This document shows, one piece after another, positions 47,265-57,262 of a stretch of DNA of 64,000 nucleotides. This DNA is from Anaerolineae bacterium (GTDB lineage: Bacteria > Chloroflexota > Anaerolineae > Aggregatilineales > UBA2796). Below the pieces are notes generated by a model, which was given only the letters and a program-made list of their open reading frames with translations, had not been told where the DNA came from and searched no databases. The stretch covers positions 38,595-102,594 of the forward strand of contig JANWYI010000006.1 in assembly GCA_025055255.1 (NCBI GenBank). Direction: 5' to 3'. A program made the translations under genes and the position numbers. Positions within the stretch are counted from its first letter, which is position 1; each line of letters begins with the position of its first letter.

Positions 47265-48420
47265 GCGCTTCGAGTTCATGACAGCAGGGCGCATTATTTT
47301 TGGCAATGGCGTCCTGCGCGAGCTACCGAACCTTGCTAAGGCATTCGGCGAGCGCGCACTAGTTGTCACAGGCAGTGACGCGCAACGTGCAGCGCCTGTT
47401 CTTACTCTGTTGGAGGACGCTCACATTCGCTATCACGTCTTCAGTGTGAGCGGAGAGCCGACTGTTCAGACAGCGTGCAATGGCGTGGCACACGCGCGCA
47501 ATTTTGCGGCGCAGCTTGTGGTCGGCATTGGCGGCGGCGGCGCTCTGGACGCGGCAAAGGCAATTGCTGCATTGGCGACCAATCAAGGCGATCCGCTCGA
47601 CTACCTTGAGATTGTCGGCAAGGCACAACCATTGACCAATGCGCCGTTGCCGTACATCGCCATTCCGACAACTGCTGGCACAGGCTCTGAGGCGACGCGC
47701 AACGCTGTGCTGACAGCCGAAACGCAGCGTGTGAAAGTCAGTCTGCGCTCGCCATTGATGTTGCCGCGCATTGCTTTGATCGATCCGAGCTTGACGCACA
47801 GCCTGCCGCCGCACGTCACTGCCAGCAGCGGCTTGGACGCGCTGACACAGCTAATTGAGCCGTTTATTTGTCGCCGCGCCAATCCAATCACAGACGCGCT
47901 CTGCCGCGAAGGGATCACCAATGCGGCTTGGGCGCTGCCGCGCGCCTATGCTGATGGGAATGACGCTGAGGCGCGCGAGGCAATGGCGTATGCCAGCTTG
48001 TTCAGCGGCATAGCATTAGCGAATGCAGGTCTGGGCGTGGTGCATGGCTTTGCTGCGCCAATTGGCGGCATGTTCGGCGCGCCGCACGGCATGATCTGCG
48101 CTTGTCTGCTGCCGCACGGTATGGCGGCAAACGTACGCGCCTTGCGCGCTCAGGACGATGCTTTTGCGCGTGATCGGCTGATGCGCTTTGAAGAGATCGC
48201 CCTGCTGCTGGATGCCGAGTCGCCTGAGGCAGAAGCTGCTGTTGAGGCACTGCACGCCTTGTGCGCGCGCCTGAACGTGCCACGCCTGCGCGATCTCGGC
48301 GTGCCGCGCGAGGCATTCTCAGAGATTGTGCAGAAAGCCAAAGTCTCAAACAGCATGAAAGCAAATCCTGTCGCGTTGAGCGACTTTGAGCTACACGCCA
48401 TTCTCGACTCTGCTTGGTAA
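47257..48420 (+). CDS. Iron-containing alcohol dehydrogenase
   Basis: VGIGGGGALDAAKAIAAL; IPTTAGTGSEATRNAV; GVVHGFAAPIGGMFGAPHG. Confidence 0.93.
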   Translation: MLERFEFMTAGRIIFGNGVLRELPNLAKAFGERALVVTGSDAQRAAPVLTLLEDAHIRYHVFSVSGEPTVQTACNGVAHARNFAAQLVVGIGGGGALDAAKAIAALATNQGDPLDYLEIVGKAQPLTNAPLPYIAIPTTAGTGSEATRNAVLTAETQRVKVSLRSPLMLPRIALIDPSLTHSLPPHVTASSGLDALTQLIEPFICRRANPITDALCREGITNAAWALPRAYADGNDAEAREAMAYASLFSGIALANAGLGVVHGFAAPIGGMFGAPHGMICACLLPHGMAANVRALRAQDDAFARDRLMRFEEIALLLDAESPEAEAAVEALHALCARLNVPRLRDLGVPREAFSEIVQKAKVSNSMKANPVALSDFELHAILDSAW

Positions 48421-48450
48421 GCCCGTTTTGAGAGAGACGGAGAGCCGCAA

Positions 48451-49491
48451 ATGTCCCAACTTGCGTCTGAGACGCCGCGCCGCGCTGTGTCACGTTCGGT
48501 CAGCCTGTATAGCCTGCTCTTAGTCGCCTTTTTGAGCAGCCGCGAGCGCCTGCCAGAGACCGATCTACCGCCTGTGGCGCTGCTGAACAGCCTGCTGCAC
48601 TTACTGTTGAAACCTGCTCTGCTCGGCGCGCCGCTCGCGCTGCTGAGCCGCCGTTGGCGCACTGCTGCGTTGCTGGCGCCGCTTGCCGCTGAATTCCTGC
48701 GGCACTACGGCGCGCAGTTGTGGCGCACAGTGCGTCCGCCACAGCCGATCCACTCGCCGCGCAGCTTGACAGCGCTGACTTACAACGTCCACAAAGAAGA
48801 TATTCACCTAGAGCCGATTTTGAACGTGATCCGCAGCGCAAATGCCGACGTGGTCGCCCTGCAAGAGCTGGGCAGCCGCGCCGCTGAGTGTTTTGAGCAA
48901 CAGCTTGCACACGAGTATCCCTATCGCAGTCTGCAGCCATACCCTGCTTTCCCAAGCGCAGGTCAGGGCATTTTGAGCCGCTTTCCGCTCAGCGACATTG
49001 TGTATTGGCGGCATGAGGGGATTGTCAACGCGCTCGGACATCAGCGCGCCACGCTCAGCGCACACGGCGTCCAAATTGCGCTCTACAACGTGCATCCTGT
49101 GCACCCAGGCATGGTCGGCAAGCTCTTCGACGCGCGTCCGCGCCAGTGGGAAATTGACCAGATCATGGCACGCCTTGCCGCTGAGCGGCGCTCAGTCTTG
49201 CTGCTTGGCGACTTCAATTTGACCGATCAAGCCGACGCTTACCGTCAAATTACGGCGCGCTACTATGACGTTTTCCGTCGAGTCGGCGCAGGCATGGGCT
49301 ACACCTTCCCTGCTTGGCGCTATCCACAAGCGCGCGACCTGACCAACGGCTTGCCGCTCGGCTGGTTGCCGCCGCTCTTCCGCATTGACTACGCCTTTGC
49401 CAGTGAAGGCATTCAAGCGCTGCAGGCGCGCGTCCTGCCTGACTCAGGTGGCTCGGATCACTTGCCGCTCTGGATTGAAGTCGCTATTTGA
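48451..49491 (+). CDS. Membrane-anchored endonuclease/exonuclease/phosphatase family protein
   Basis: LTYNVHKEDI, VVALQELG, LLGDFNLTDQ, GGSDHLPL. Confidence 0.9.
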   Translation: MSQLASETPRRAVSRSVSLYSLLLVAFLSSRERLPETDLPPVALLNSLLHLLLKPALLGAPLALLSRRWRTAALLAPLAAEFLRHYGAQLWRTVRPPQPIHSPRSLTALTYNVHKEDIHLEPILNVIRSANADVVALQELGSRAAECFEQQLAHEYPYRSLQPYPAFPSAGQGILSRFPLSDIVYWRHEGIVNALGHQRATLSAHGVQIALYNVHPVHPGMVGKLFDARPRQWEIDQIMARLAAERRSVLLLGDFNLTDQADAYRQITARYYDVFRRVGAGMGYTFPAWRYPQARDLTNGLPLGWLPPLFRIDYAFASEGIQALQARVLPDSGGSDHLPLWIEVAI

Positions 49492-49498
49492 GAGGTGA

Positions 49499-51109
49499 AT
49501 GGACGTGACCTACACTATCTTCGTCACAACTACGCTCACAGGTGAGGCGCTTGATTTCTTGCGGCGCACTGAAGGGATCGAGGTGCGCATTTTGCCGCCA
49601 AATCGGGCAGAGGTGCTGAGGCTGATTGGCGAAGCAGACGGGCTGATCATTCGTGATGAGCTAGAGATAGATGCTGAGCTGCTAGCAAGCGCCAAGCGCC
49701 TGAAAGTCGTTGGGCGTGTCGGAGTCGGCTTGGCAGGCATTGACATCGAGGCGGCAACGGCGCGCGGCGTGATGGTCATGCACACGCCGGGCGTCAACGC
49801 CATCTCAACAGCCGAATACACTTTCGCGCTGATGCTGGCATTGGCACGCCAAGTGGTCGCGGCGCACACTGAGCTGGGACGCGGCTTGTGGCTGCGGCAA
49901 GCGCATATTGGCGTAGAGCTGTACGGCAAGGTGCTGGGAATCATCGGCATTGGGCGCGTTGGACGGCGTGTGGCAGAGCGCGCGATTGCTTTCGGCATGG
50001 ACGTGATCGCTTACGATCCGTACGTGGCAGAGGCACAAATCGCTGACCTGCGCGTCAAGCTCGTCGGCTTTGAGGAATTATTGCGCCGCAGCGATTTTAT
50101 CAGCGTCCACTGCGCCTACACACCAGAGACAGCCAATCTGCTCAATGCCGAGGCATTTAAACACATGAAAGCAGGCGCGCGACTGATCAACGTGGCGCAT
50201 GGCGGCGTGGTCAATGAAGCAGCGCTTGCTGCAGCGCTGCGCAGCGGTCGCTTGAGCGGCGCCGCACTGGATGTTTTCGCTAGTGAGCCGCCGACTGACT
50301 CGCCGCTCATCGGCTTGCCAAATGTCATTCACACGCCGCACATGGGCGACGCGACGCTTGAGGCACAGCGCGACCTGAGCATCCAAATCGCGCGCCAAGT
50401 CTGCGACGCGCTCTTCGGCGTGGATTATCGCAACATTGTCAACATGCCATTCATGCCCGGACGCGCTTTTGACGCGATGCAGCCTTATTTACAGTTGGCT
50501 GAGCGCATCGGCGCGCTGCATCACTATCTCGCGCGCGGGCGCATTCGGCGCGTCGCTGTTGAGTACAAAGGTGAAGAGTTAGACGGTCTGGTCAAACCAT
50601 TGACGGTTGCGCTGCTCAAGGGCATGTTGGCGCCCGTCCTCGGCGAGAGTGTCAACTACATCAATGCGCCGCTCGTGGCAATGGAGCGCGGCATTCACGT
50701 CACGCAGACCAAAGGCTTGGACGTGGTGGACTACACCAACTTGGTCTCTTGCCAAGTCCACTGGGAAGGCGGCGGCGGTCAGGTGATCAGCGGCGCGCTC
50801 TTCAATCGGCGTGAGCCACGCATTGTACAGATTGACGAATACCGCAGCGACTTTGTGCCGAGCGGCATCCTGCTCATCTTCGGCAGCTACGACGTGCCGG
50901 GCGTGATCGGCAAAGTCGGCACGCTGCTGGGCAATAACGGCATCAACATTGCGGCATGGCGCACTGGTCGCAAGACTAAAGGCGGTCAGACGCTGACTGT
51001 GTTAACGCTCGATCAGCCGATGCCCGATGATCTGCTGGAGCGTTTCCGCGCCTTGGACTTTGTGCGGCATGCCACACAGGTCAACTTGCCCGAACTCGCC
51101 CAAAGCTAG
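49499..51109 (+). CDS. serA: D-3-phosphoglycerate dehydrogenase (with ACT domain)
   Basis: KVVGRVGVGLAGIDIEAATARGVMVMHTPG; GIIGIGRVGRRVAERA; 536 aa with ACT C-terminus. Confidence 0.94.
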   Translation: MDVTYTIFVTTTLTGEALDFLRRTEGIEVRILPPNRAEVLRLIGEADGLIIRDELEIDAELLASAKRLKVVGRVGVGLAGIDIEAATARGVMVMHTPGVNAISTAEYTFALMLALARQVVAAHTELGRGLWLRQAHIGVELYGKVLGIIGIGRVGRRVAERAIAFGMDVIAYDPYVAEAQIADLRVKLVGFEELLRRSDFISVHCAYTPETANLLNAEAFKHMKAGARLINVAHGGVVNEAALAAALRSGRLSGAALDVFASEPPTDSPLIGLPNVIHTPHMGDATLEAQRDLSIQIARQVCDALFGVDYRNIVNMPFMPGRAFDAMQPYLQLAERIGALHHYLARGRIRRVAVEYKGEELDGLVKPLTVALLKGMLAPVLGESVNYINAPLVAMERGIHVTQTKGLDVVDYTNLVSCQVHWEGGGGQVISGALFNRREPRIVQIDEYRSDFVPSGILLIFGSYDVPGVIGKVGTLLGNNGINIAAWRTGRKTKGGQTLTVLTLDQPMPDDLLERFRALDFVRHATQVNLPELAQS

Positions 51110-51160
51110 TCTGTACGACCTTAGCAAGCCCTATTGCATGCCGCTTAAATTGGCTGTAAA

Positions 51161-52453
51161 ATGTATGGAGAGTTCACAACTGTAGCAGGCGAGCAAAAGT
51201 TAATGGTCACTAGACGCTTTCCTGACGAGCCCTCAGAGGCTGCTTCAGAACCGACACCACCTTCAGCGCCGTCACAAGGGCAGAATGTAGCGCGGATCGG
51301 GCGACCGCCTGCGCCGACTCAGCCGCCTGTGCCTCAAAGTCCGCCACTTGATCCACACAATCCGTCGCAACATCCTGCGCGCGTCTCACGCCGTGCACTA
51401 ACTCACCGACCGTCTCAGCACATGCCGCGCACGTTGGCACAAGTGCTGAACGACGCCAACGACTCTGTTGTGCGTGGCGACCTCTCAGACTTTACGCCGC
51501 AGCCAACAGGTTTCGATCCGCTTGATGGCTTGATCGGCGGCGGCTTGCGCAAAACCGAGCTGGTCTTGTTAGGCGGCGCACAAGGCATTGGTAAGACGAT
51601 TGCTGCGCTGCAGATGGCGCGCAACATCGCCATGCGTCCAGACCAGTTCGCCTTCTACATTTCCTATGAACACACTGAGACGCACTTGATGAATCGCCTG
51701 CTGTGCCTTGAGAGCGTCAATCCGCCTGAGATTGACACGCGCAACGGCTTAAAGCTCAAAGACCTATTCGATATCATCATCTCGCAGCGCGCGCGTGAGC
51801 TGCTGGGGCGCGATACAACCAAGTCAGGCTCACTTCAGACCATCTTGCGCGAGCATCCCAAGACCTCTATGGCACTCGCGCGCCTGAATAAGTATGCTGA
51901 CCGTCTAATCATGGTCAAAGCGAGTCCAGCAGTCACCACGCTGAGCGCTATCCGCGAGATGACAGCGCGCCTTGCTGAGGCGACCAGCGGCAATCTGACC
52001 GTTTTTGTAGACTACCTACAGAAGGTAGCGATCTACCCTGAGCGCGCTGAAAACGAGGAAGACAAAGTCACAATCGTAGTGGAAGGCTTGAAGGATATTG
52101 CGCTCTCGCTAAATATCCCTGTGCTTTCCATTGTCGCCGCTGACCGCGAAGGCTTGAAGGCGAAGCGCTTGCACTTGTTCCACCTGCGCGGCAGCTCAGC
52201 GCTTGACTATGAGTGTGACATCGCCATTATCATGAACAACAAGTACCAAGTGTTGGCAAAGGATCACATCTCGTTCAATCCGTATGCCGCGCAGCAGTTC
52301 CGTAACTGGGTTGTCTTCACTGTGGAAAAGAATCGAGCAGGGCGCGCCATGATGGACATGGAATTCCAGCTGCACGCGCCGTTCTTTGCCTTCGATCCGC
52401 GCGGGCAGGAAGTGCGCCAGCAACTGATTGACGACAAGATTATTGAATCCTGA
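51161..52453 (+). CDS. DnaB-C-like P-loop ATPase with Pro-rich N-terminus (no DnaB N-domain)
   Basis: PLDGLIGGGLRKTELVLLGGAQGIGKT; VFVDYLQKV; LRGSSALDYECDIAIIMNN. Confidence 0.85.
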   Translation: MYGEFTTVAGEQKLMVTRRFPDEPSEAASEPTPPSAPSQGQNVARIGRPPAPTQPPVPQSPPLDPHNPSQHPARVSRRALTHRPSQHMPRTLAQVLNDANDSVVRGDLSDFTPQPTGFDPLDGLIGGGLRKTELVLLGGAQGIGKTIAALQMARNIAMRPDQFAFYISYEHTETHLMNRLLCLESVNPPEIDTRNGLKLKDLFDIIISQRARELLGRDTTKSGSLQTILREHPKTSMALARLNKYADRLIMVKASPAVTTLSAIREMTARLAEATSGNLTVFVDYLQKVAIYPERAENEEDKVTIVVEGLKDIALSLNIPVLSIVAADREGLKAKRLHLFHLRGSSALDYECDIAIIMNNKYQVLAKDHISFNPYAAQQFRNWVVFTVEKNRAGRAMMDMEFQLHAPFFAFDPRGQEVRQQLIDDKIIES

Positions 52454-52550
52454 GCCTGAGCGCGCTCAACTACGCAATCGCCTGCCTTTGGACTATACTT
52501 CATAAAAGTGCAGGCGAGTCGCCCTCGCTTTCTCCATTCCGATAAGCTAA

Positions 52551-53948
52551 ATGAGTAGCCACATGACAACGAATTCCAAAAACGGCGTATTGCGCCATGT
52601 CTTGCCAAACGGCTTGGTGATCCTGCTGAAAGAATCACACAAGGCGCCTGTGATCAGCTTTTGGGTGCTGTATCGAGTCGGCAGCCGTGACGAGCCGAGC
52701 GGCAAGACAGGTATTTCGCACTGGGTTGAGCACATGATGTTCAAAGGCACGCCGAATTTCCCAGCAGGCGTGCTAGATAAGCTGATTGACCGCGAAGGCG
52801 GCGTCTGGAATGCACAGACGTCGCTTGATTACACAGCCTACTTTGAGACCATGCCTGCGGATCGCATTGACATCGCCTTGCGCGCTGAGGCAGATCGCAT
52901 GGTCAATGCGCAGTTCGATCCTAAGGAAGTTGAGAACGAGCGCACGGTCATCATTAGCGAACGGCAAGGCTTGGAGAACAGTCCGTCGTTCTGGCTAGGC
53001 GAAGAAGTGCAAGCAATGGCATTCCGCGTGCATGGCTACCATCACGAGGTCATCGGCGACATGGCAGACCTTGAGCGGCTGACTCGTGATGACCTGTACA
53101 CGCACTATCGCACATACTATGCGCCAAATAACGCCATTATCTCGGTCGTAGGCGACTTTGAGAGCGCGCTGATGCTGGGACGCCTCGAAGAGCTGTATGG
53201 CAACATTCCGCCCACTGATCTGCCTAAGCCGTTCGTGCGTCCTGAGCCGCCGCAGCAAGGCGAGCGCCGTGTGCGCGTCGAGCGTCCCGGTCCAACGCCG
53301 CTGATCTCAGTCGCCTATAAAGTACCAGCTGTGACTCATCCCGATTGGATCAAGCTCTTCGTGCTGGATAGCATTTTAGGCGGCGCCAGCGGCTTCGGCG
53401 GCGGCGGAGTCGGCAACAAGACGTCGCGGCTGTATCAGGCGCTGGTTAAGCAAGAATTGGTGGCAGGCTTCAGCTCAGGGCTGTATCCATCAGCTGATCC
53501 TTATTTGTATTCAATTGATTTGACGCTGCGCGAAGGGCGCACGCTTGAGGAAGTTGAGGCGGCGCTAGACGCTGAGCTGGCAAAGGCAGTCAACGGCGAG
53601 ATCACTCAGGCAGAGCTGGATAAGGCGCGCAAGCAGGCGCGCGCACTGTTCGCCTACAGCACAGAGAGCGTCACTAATCAGGCATTCTGGTTAGCTTACT
53701 TTGAGCACGTGGCAGGCAGCTACGAGTTCTTCTTGACCTTTGAAGAGCGTCTGCGCGCCGTGACGCTAGAAGACATTCATGACGTAGCACGACGTTACTT
53801 GCGTCCGCAGACGCGCACAGTTGGCTGGTTCGTGCCGACACAAAACTCAGGCGGCGGCGAGCTAGAAGACTCACTCACAGATGAACTACTCGGAGACGTA
53901 CATCAAGAAGAGGCGGAAGATGACGATGAATGGGCTTTCTCTGCCTAG
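52551..53948 (+). CDS. M16 family zinc peptidase, catalytic-type subunit
   Basis: HWVEHMMFKGT (HxxEH). Confidence 0.93.
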   Translation: MSSHMTTNSKNGVLRHVLPNGLVILLKESHKAPVISFWVLYRVGSRDEPSGKTGISHWVEHMMFKGTPNFPAGVLDKLIDREGGVWNAQTSLDYTAYFETMPADRIDIALRAEADRMVNAQFDPKEVENERTVIISERQGLENSPSFWLGEEVQAMAFRVHGYHHEVIGDMADLERLTRDDLYTHYRTYYAPNNAIISVVGDFESALMLGRLEELYGNIPPTDLPKPFVRPEPPQQGERRVRVERPGPTPLISVAYKVPAVTHPDWIKLFVLDSILGGASGFGGGGVGNKTSRLYQALVKQELVAGFSSGLYPSADPYLYSIDLTLREGRTLEEVEAALDAELAKAVNGEITQAELDKARKQARALFAYSTESVTNQAFWLAYFEHVAGSYEFFLTFEERLRAVTLEDIHDVARRYLRPQTRTVGWFVPTQNSGGGELEDSLTDELLGDVHQEEAEDDDEWAFSA

Positions 53949-55206
53949 CAGCGCTGATATCCTGCGCGTTGTGCTGCCGAATGGCGTCACTGTGCTGGCA
54001 CGCGAGAATTTTGCCAATCAATCGGTCGTGATTGGCGGCAGCCTGGCTGTCGGCAGCCTGCTGGAGCCTGACGGCAAAGACGGCTTGGCAGATTTTGTCG
54101 CCTCAGCGCTGATGCGTGGCACGCGCAACCGCGACTTTGACGCGCTGCACGAGGCATTGGAAAGCATCGGCGCAAGTCTGAGCGTCAGCGGCGGCGGACA
54201 TACAACAGGCTTTGGCGGAAAGGCGCTCGCCGAAGACTTGGGCACACTGCTCAGCATTCTCTCAGACGTGCTACGCGCGCCTGCCTTCCCCGCTGATCAG
54301 ACCGAGCGGCTGCGCGGCGAGATGCTCACGGCGCTCAGAATCCGCATGCAGGATACACGCAGCGTCGCCTATGAGAATTTCCGCAGCCTAGCTTATCCGC
54401 CTGAGCATCCGTACAGCCGCACCATGTTCGCCGTCGCCGAGAGTTTGCCGCGCTTGACCCTAGATGACTTACATGCTTTCCATGCGCAGACCTACGGTCC
54501 GAACGGCATGATTGTCGTCATTGTCGGCGCCGTGAAGGCAGAAGACGCCGTGAAGTTAGTTGCTGACCAATTCAGCGATTGGCACAACGCCGATCAGCCT
54601 GCCATGCCGAAAGTCCCTGAAGTGCCGCTGCTCTCGGAGCCGCGCCAAGTCTTCAAGACGGTAGATGGCAAGACGCAGTCAGACATCGTGATTGGCTGGG
54701 CAGGTCCGTCGCGCTTCGCGCCTGATTTTCAAGCCGCTAATCTCGCTAACAACATTCTGGGCGTCTTCGGCATGATGGGCAGACTCGGCAGGAGCGTGCG
54801 CGAGGAACAAGGCTTGGCGTACTACGCCTACAGCACAGTGCGCGGCGGTCACGGACCGTCGCCTTGGACAGCGGCTGCAGGCGTCAATCCGAAGAATGTG
54901 CAGCGTGCCATTGAGAGCATCCTGCGCGAGATAGATCGCCTGACCTCAGAGCTGGTCGGCGAGGAAGAGTTAGCAGACACTAAGGCGAATTTCACAGGCA
55001 GTCTGCCACTGACTCTGGAGACAAATGAAGGCGTGGCAGCTGCGATTTTGAACATGGAGACCTACAAACTTGGTCTGGACTACTTGGTACACTACGCTGA
55101 GACGATCAACGCAATCACGCGCGAGGACGTGCTGAAGGCAGCACAGAAATATCTTTCAGCAAAAGCATATGCGCTCTCGGTCGCCGGCCCAGAGCTGAGC
55201 AACTAG
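53923..55206 (+). CDS. M16 family peptidase-like, non-catalytic-type subunit
   Basis: M16 fold motifs but GLADFVASALMRGT replaces HxxEH. Confidence 0.9.
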   Translation, partial: TMNGLSLPSSADILRVVLPNGVTVLARENFANQSVVIGGSLAVGSLLEPDGKDGLADFVASALMRGTRNRDFDALHEALESIGASLSVSGGGHTTGFGGKALAEDLGTLLSILSDVLRAPAFPADQTERLRGEMLTALRIRMQDTRSVAYENFRSLAYPPEHPYSRTMFAVAESLPRLTLDDLHAFHAQTYGPNGMIVVIVGAVKAEDAVKLVADQFSDWHNADQPAMPKVPEVPLLSEPRQVFKTVDGKTQSDIVIGWAGPSRFAPDFQAANLANNILGVFGMMGRLGRSVREEQGLAYYAYSTVRGGHGPSPWTAAAGVNPKNVQRAIESILREIDRLTSELVGEEELADTKANFTGSLPLTLETNEGVAAAILNMETYKLGLDYLVHYAETINAITREDVLKAAQKYLSAKAYALSVAGPELSN

Positions 55207-55658
55207 CCAGCGCGCGCTTTGAGCGGTGCAGGCAGGGCGCGCTCAGGCGGATGTGCGGCGATAAAGCGTGCCAAGACTACAGCAGCAGCGTGTCCATCTA
55301 TGCGCTCAGGACGCGCTGCTCCGATCTCAGCCAGAATCTCTTCTGCCTCAGCGCTGCTGTACGACTCGTCCCACAGATAGACAGGCAAAGGCACAGCTGC
55401 GGCAAGACGACTTGCCCAGCGGCGTACAGTGCGACTCTGTGCTGTCTCGCCTTCAGGCATGATTGGCACGCCGACCACAATCCCGATAGCGCGCTGTTGC
55501 TGAGCCAGCGCGGCAATCTTGGCAAAATCAGCGGCGCGCGTGGTGCGCTGAATCACTGCCAGTGGACGCGCGATCAGCCAGCTGGCATCGCAGCACGCCA
55601 CGCCAATGACGCGCTCGCCGTGATCTATGCCCAGCAAAACGCCGCGCGTCACGCTCAT
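55203..55658 (-). CDS. ruvX: Putative pre-16S rRNA nuclease / Holliday junction resolvase-like (YqgF)
   Basis: GIDHGERVIGVACCD; VYLWDESYSSAEAE. Confidence 0.9.
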   Translation of the reverse strand: MSVTRGVLLGIDHGERVIGVACCDASWLIARPLAVIQRTTRAADFAKIAALAQQQRAIGIVVGVPIMPEGETAQSRTVRRWASRLAAAVPLPVYLWDESYSSAEAEEILAEIGAARPERIDGHAAAVVLARFIAAHPPERALPAPLKARAG

Positions 55659-57262
55659 GGCAGACTCGCGCTCTGTGGCGCGCGGATGGTGACCGTAATG
55701 CGCGCAGGCAAGGCAGGCAATCTGCCGAACAGGTCAGGGTAGAGCGCGATCTGCGGCGGACGGAGCGGATCGAGCAGCAGCTCGCGGTTCAGGCGCGCCA
55801 AAGCTGCATCAACGCTCAAGCCTGCAATGCGTTGACGTACCAATGCGCTATCCACACTCGCCATGACAGACGCCGTGGCGTACATCAGAAACGTCACACG
55901 CCCTTGTGCATCAGCCGCTTGCAACGGACTGCGATTGTAGGCAATCGTGTCCAAAAGCAGACGCTGTCCGCTCGGAATTTCGCGCGAGAGCCGCGCCAAG
56001 ACTGCTTGCCGCGCCATCAACTCGTCAATCACTAGCGCCTGCACACGCGCACGCATGGTCAAGCTCAGCGTGTCCACTTGGTCGCCAATCAACGCGCTGT
56101 ATGCCACTTCTTCAGCGCCTTCATTCAGGATGCGAATGCCGTTCGGCACGACGATCTGCGTGCCGCCGAGCCGCGCGCTGACTTCTGTCAAGGCATTTTG
56201 CAGCAGTTGTGCGCGTCCGATCACCAGCAAGCGGTCATAGTCGGCGCGCGTGACCACGCGCTGCTCGCGGACTGTGCCGCCGCGCGTCGGCTCTAGGTTG
56301 CGGACTGAGAGGATGCGATTCAGCGCACCTTCAATGTTGACAATGGCGCCTGCCTGTACGTTGCCAACCACACCTAATGACTCGTCCAGTGCTTCAATTG
56401 GCACTTTGACTGTCTTGCCGACTCCAGCAGGCACAGTCGCGTCCACCAATGTGCGGAAACGCGCAGGGCGCGCGCCAATCGAGCGGAGAGTCGTGTTGGC
56501 AGGCACGTCCACAGCCGACTCAATCAAGTTGTAGAAGACGACCTCGCCTCTAGCACGTCCGCTCGGCACGTCTGCCAAGCCTGATGGCGCGATGCTGACC
56601 GTTGCCTCGACTTCGAGGATTTCAGCAATTGCAGGCACGCGACCGTGTTCTACGTCAATTTGTGTGGCATTTGGATCAGCAATGATTGGCAAGGAAGTGC
56701 TGATCTGCGCCTGAGACGGCGTGATGATCACCTCAGCTGCAGGCAAGAGCAGATAGGCTGCGATCAGCACAACAGCGATCAGCACAATTGCGGCGCCGTT
56801 GCGCATCAGGCGCTGCAAACGGCGCTGTTGCGGCGTGAGCGCGCGCAGACGACTGGCGCGCAGGCGTAACTCATGCAAGTCGAGCGCGTCAGGCTGCTCA
56901 GGACGCCGCTGTCTATCCCAGAAGACTTGGCTGCGCGGCTTGCGCCATTTTTTGCGCTGGCTCTCGCGCAGTGTGCGAAAGACCGAGATGTTCAGCTCGC
57001 GCGCATTCTCAATCACTGGCAGATCGTTTGTGACGAGCGCCAACCGTGCGCCGCGCCGCGCTGCTTCGCGCTGCAGCAACACCAAGTCCAGCTTGCGCCG
57101 CAAAATGCCACCTTGTCTCGGCAAGATCAACAGCACGCGCTCTGCCTTGACAAACGTCAGCCTGTCGCGCGCCGAGATCACGTCATCGTACGGCTCTAAC
57201 TGGATGATCTGCAGCCGCATACTGCCTCCTGAGCGCTCACTCGGCTCGTGAGCGCTCGACAA
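55655..57262 (-). CDS. Membrane protein of the Chloroflexota baseplate-J-like-annotated type
   Basis: N-terminal cytoplasmic domain, one TM, extracellular beta-rich repeats (VPANTTLRSIGARPARFRTLVDATVPAG). Confidence 0.6.
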   Translation of the reverse strand: MSSAHEPSERSGGSMRLQIIQLEPYDDVISARDRLTFVKAERVLLILPRQGGILRRKLDLVLLQREAARRGARLALVTNDLPVIENARELNISVFRTLRESQRKKWRKPRSQVFWDRQRRPEQPDALDLHELRLRASRLRALTPQQRRLQRLMRNGAAIVLIAVVLIAAYLLLPAAEVIITPSQAQISTSLPIIADPNATQIDVEHGRVPAIAEILEVEATVSIAPSGLADVPSGRARGEVVFYNLIESAVDVPANTTLRSIGARPARFRTLVDATVPAGVGKTVKVPIEALDESLGVVGNVQAGAIVNIEGALNRILSVRNLEPTRGGTVREQRVVTRADYDRLLVIGRAQLLQNALTEVSARLGGTQIVVPNGIRILNEGAEEVAYSALIGDQVDTLSLTMRARVQALVIDELMARQAVLARLSREIPSGQRLLLDTIAYNRSPLQAADAQGRVTFLMYATASVMASVDSALVRQRIAGLSVDAALARLNRELLLDPLRPPQIALYPDLFGRLPALPARITVTIRAPQSASLP

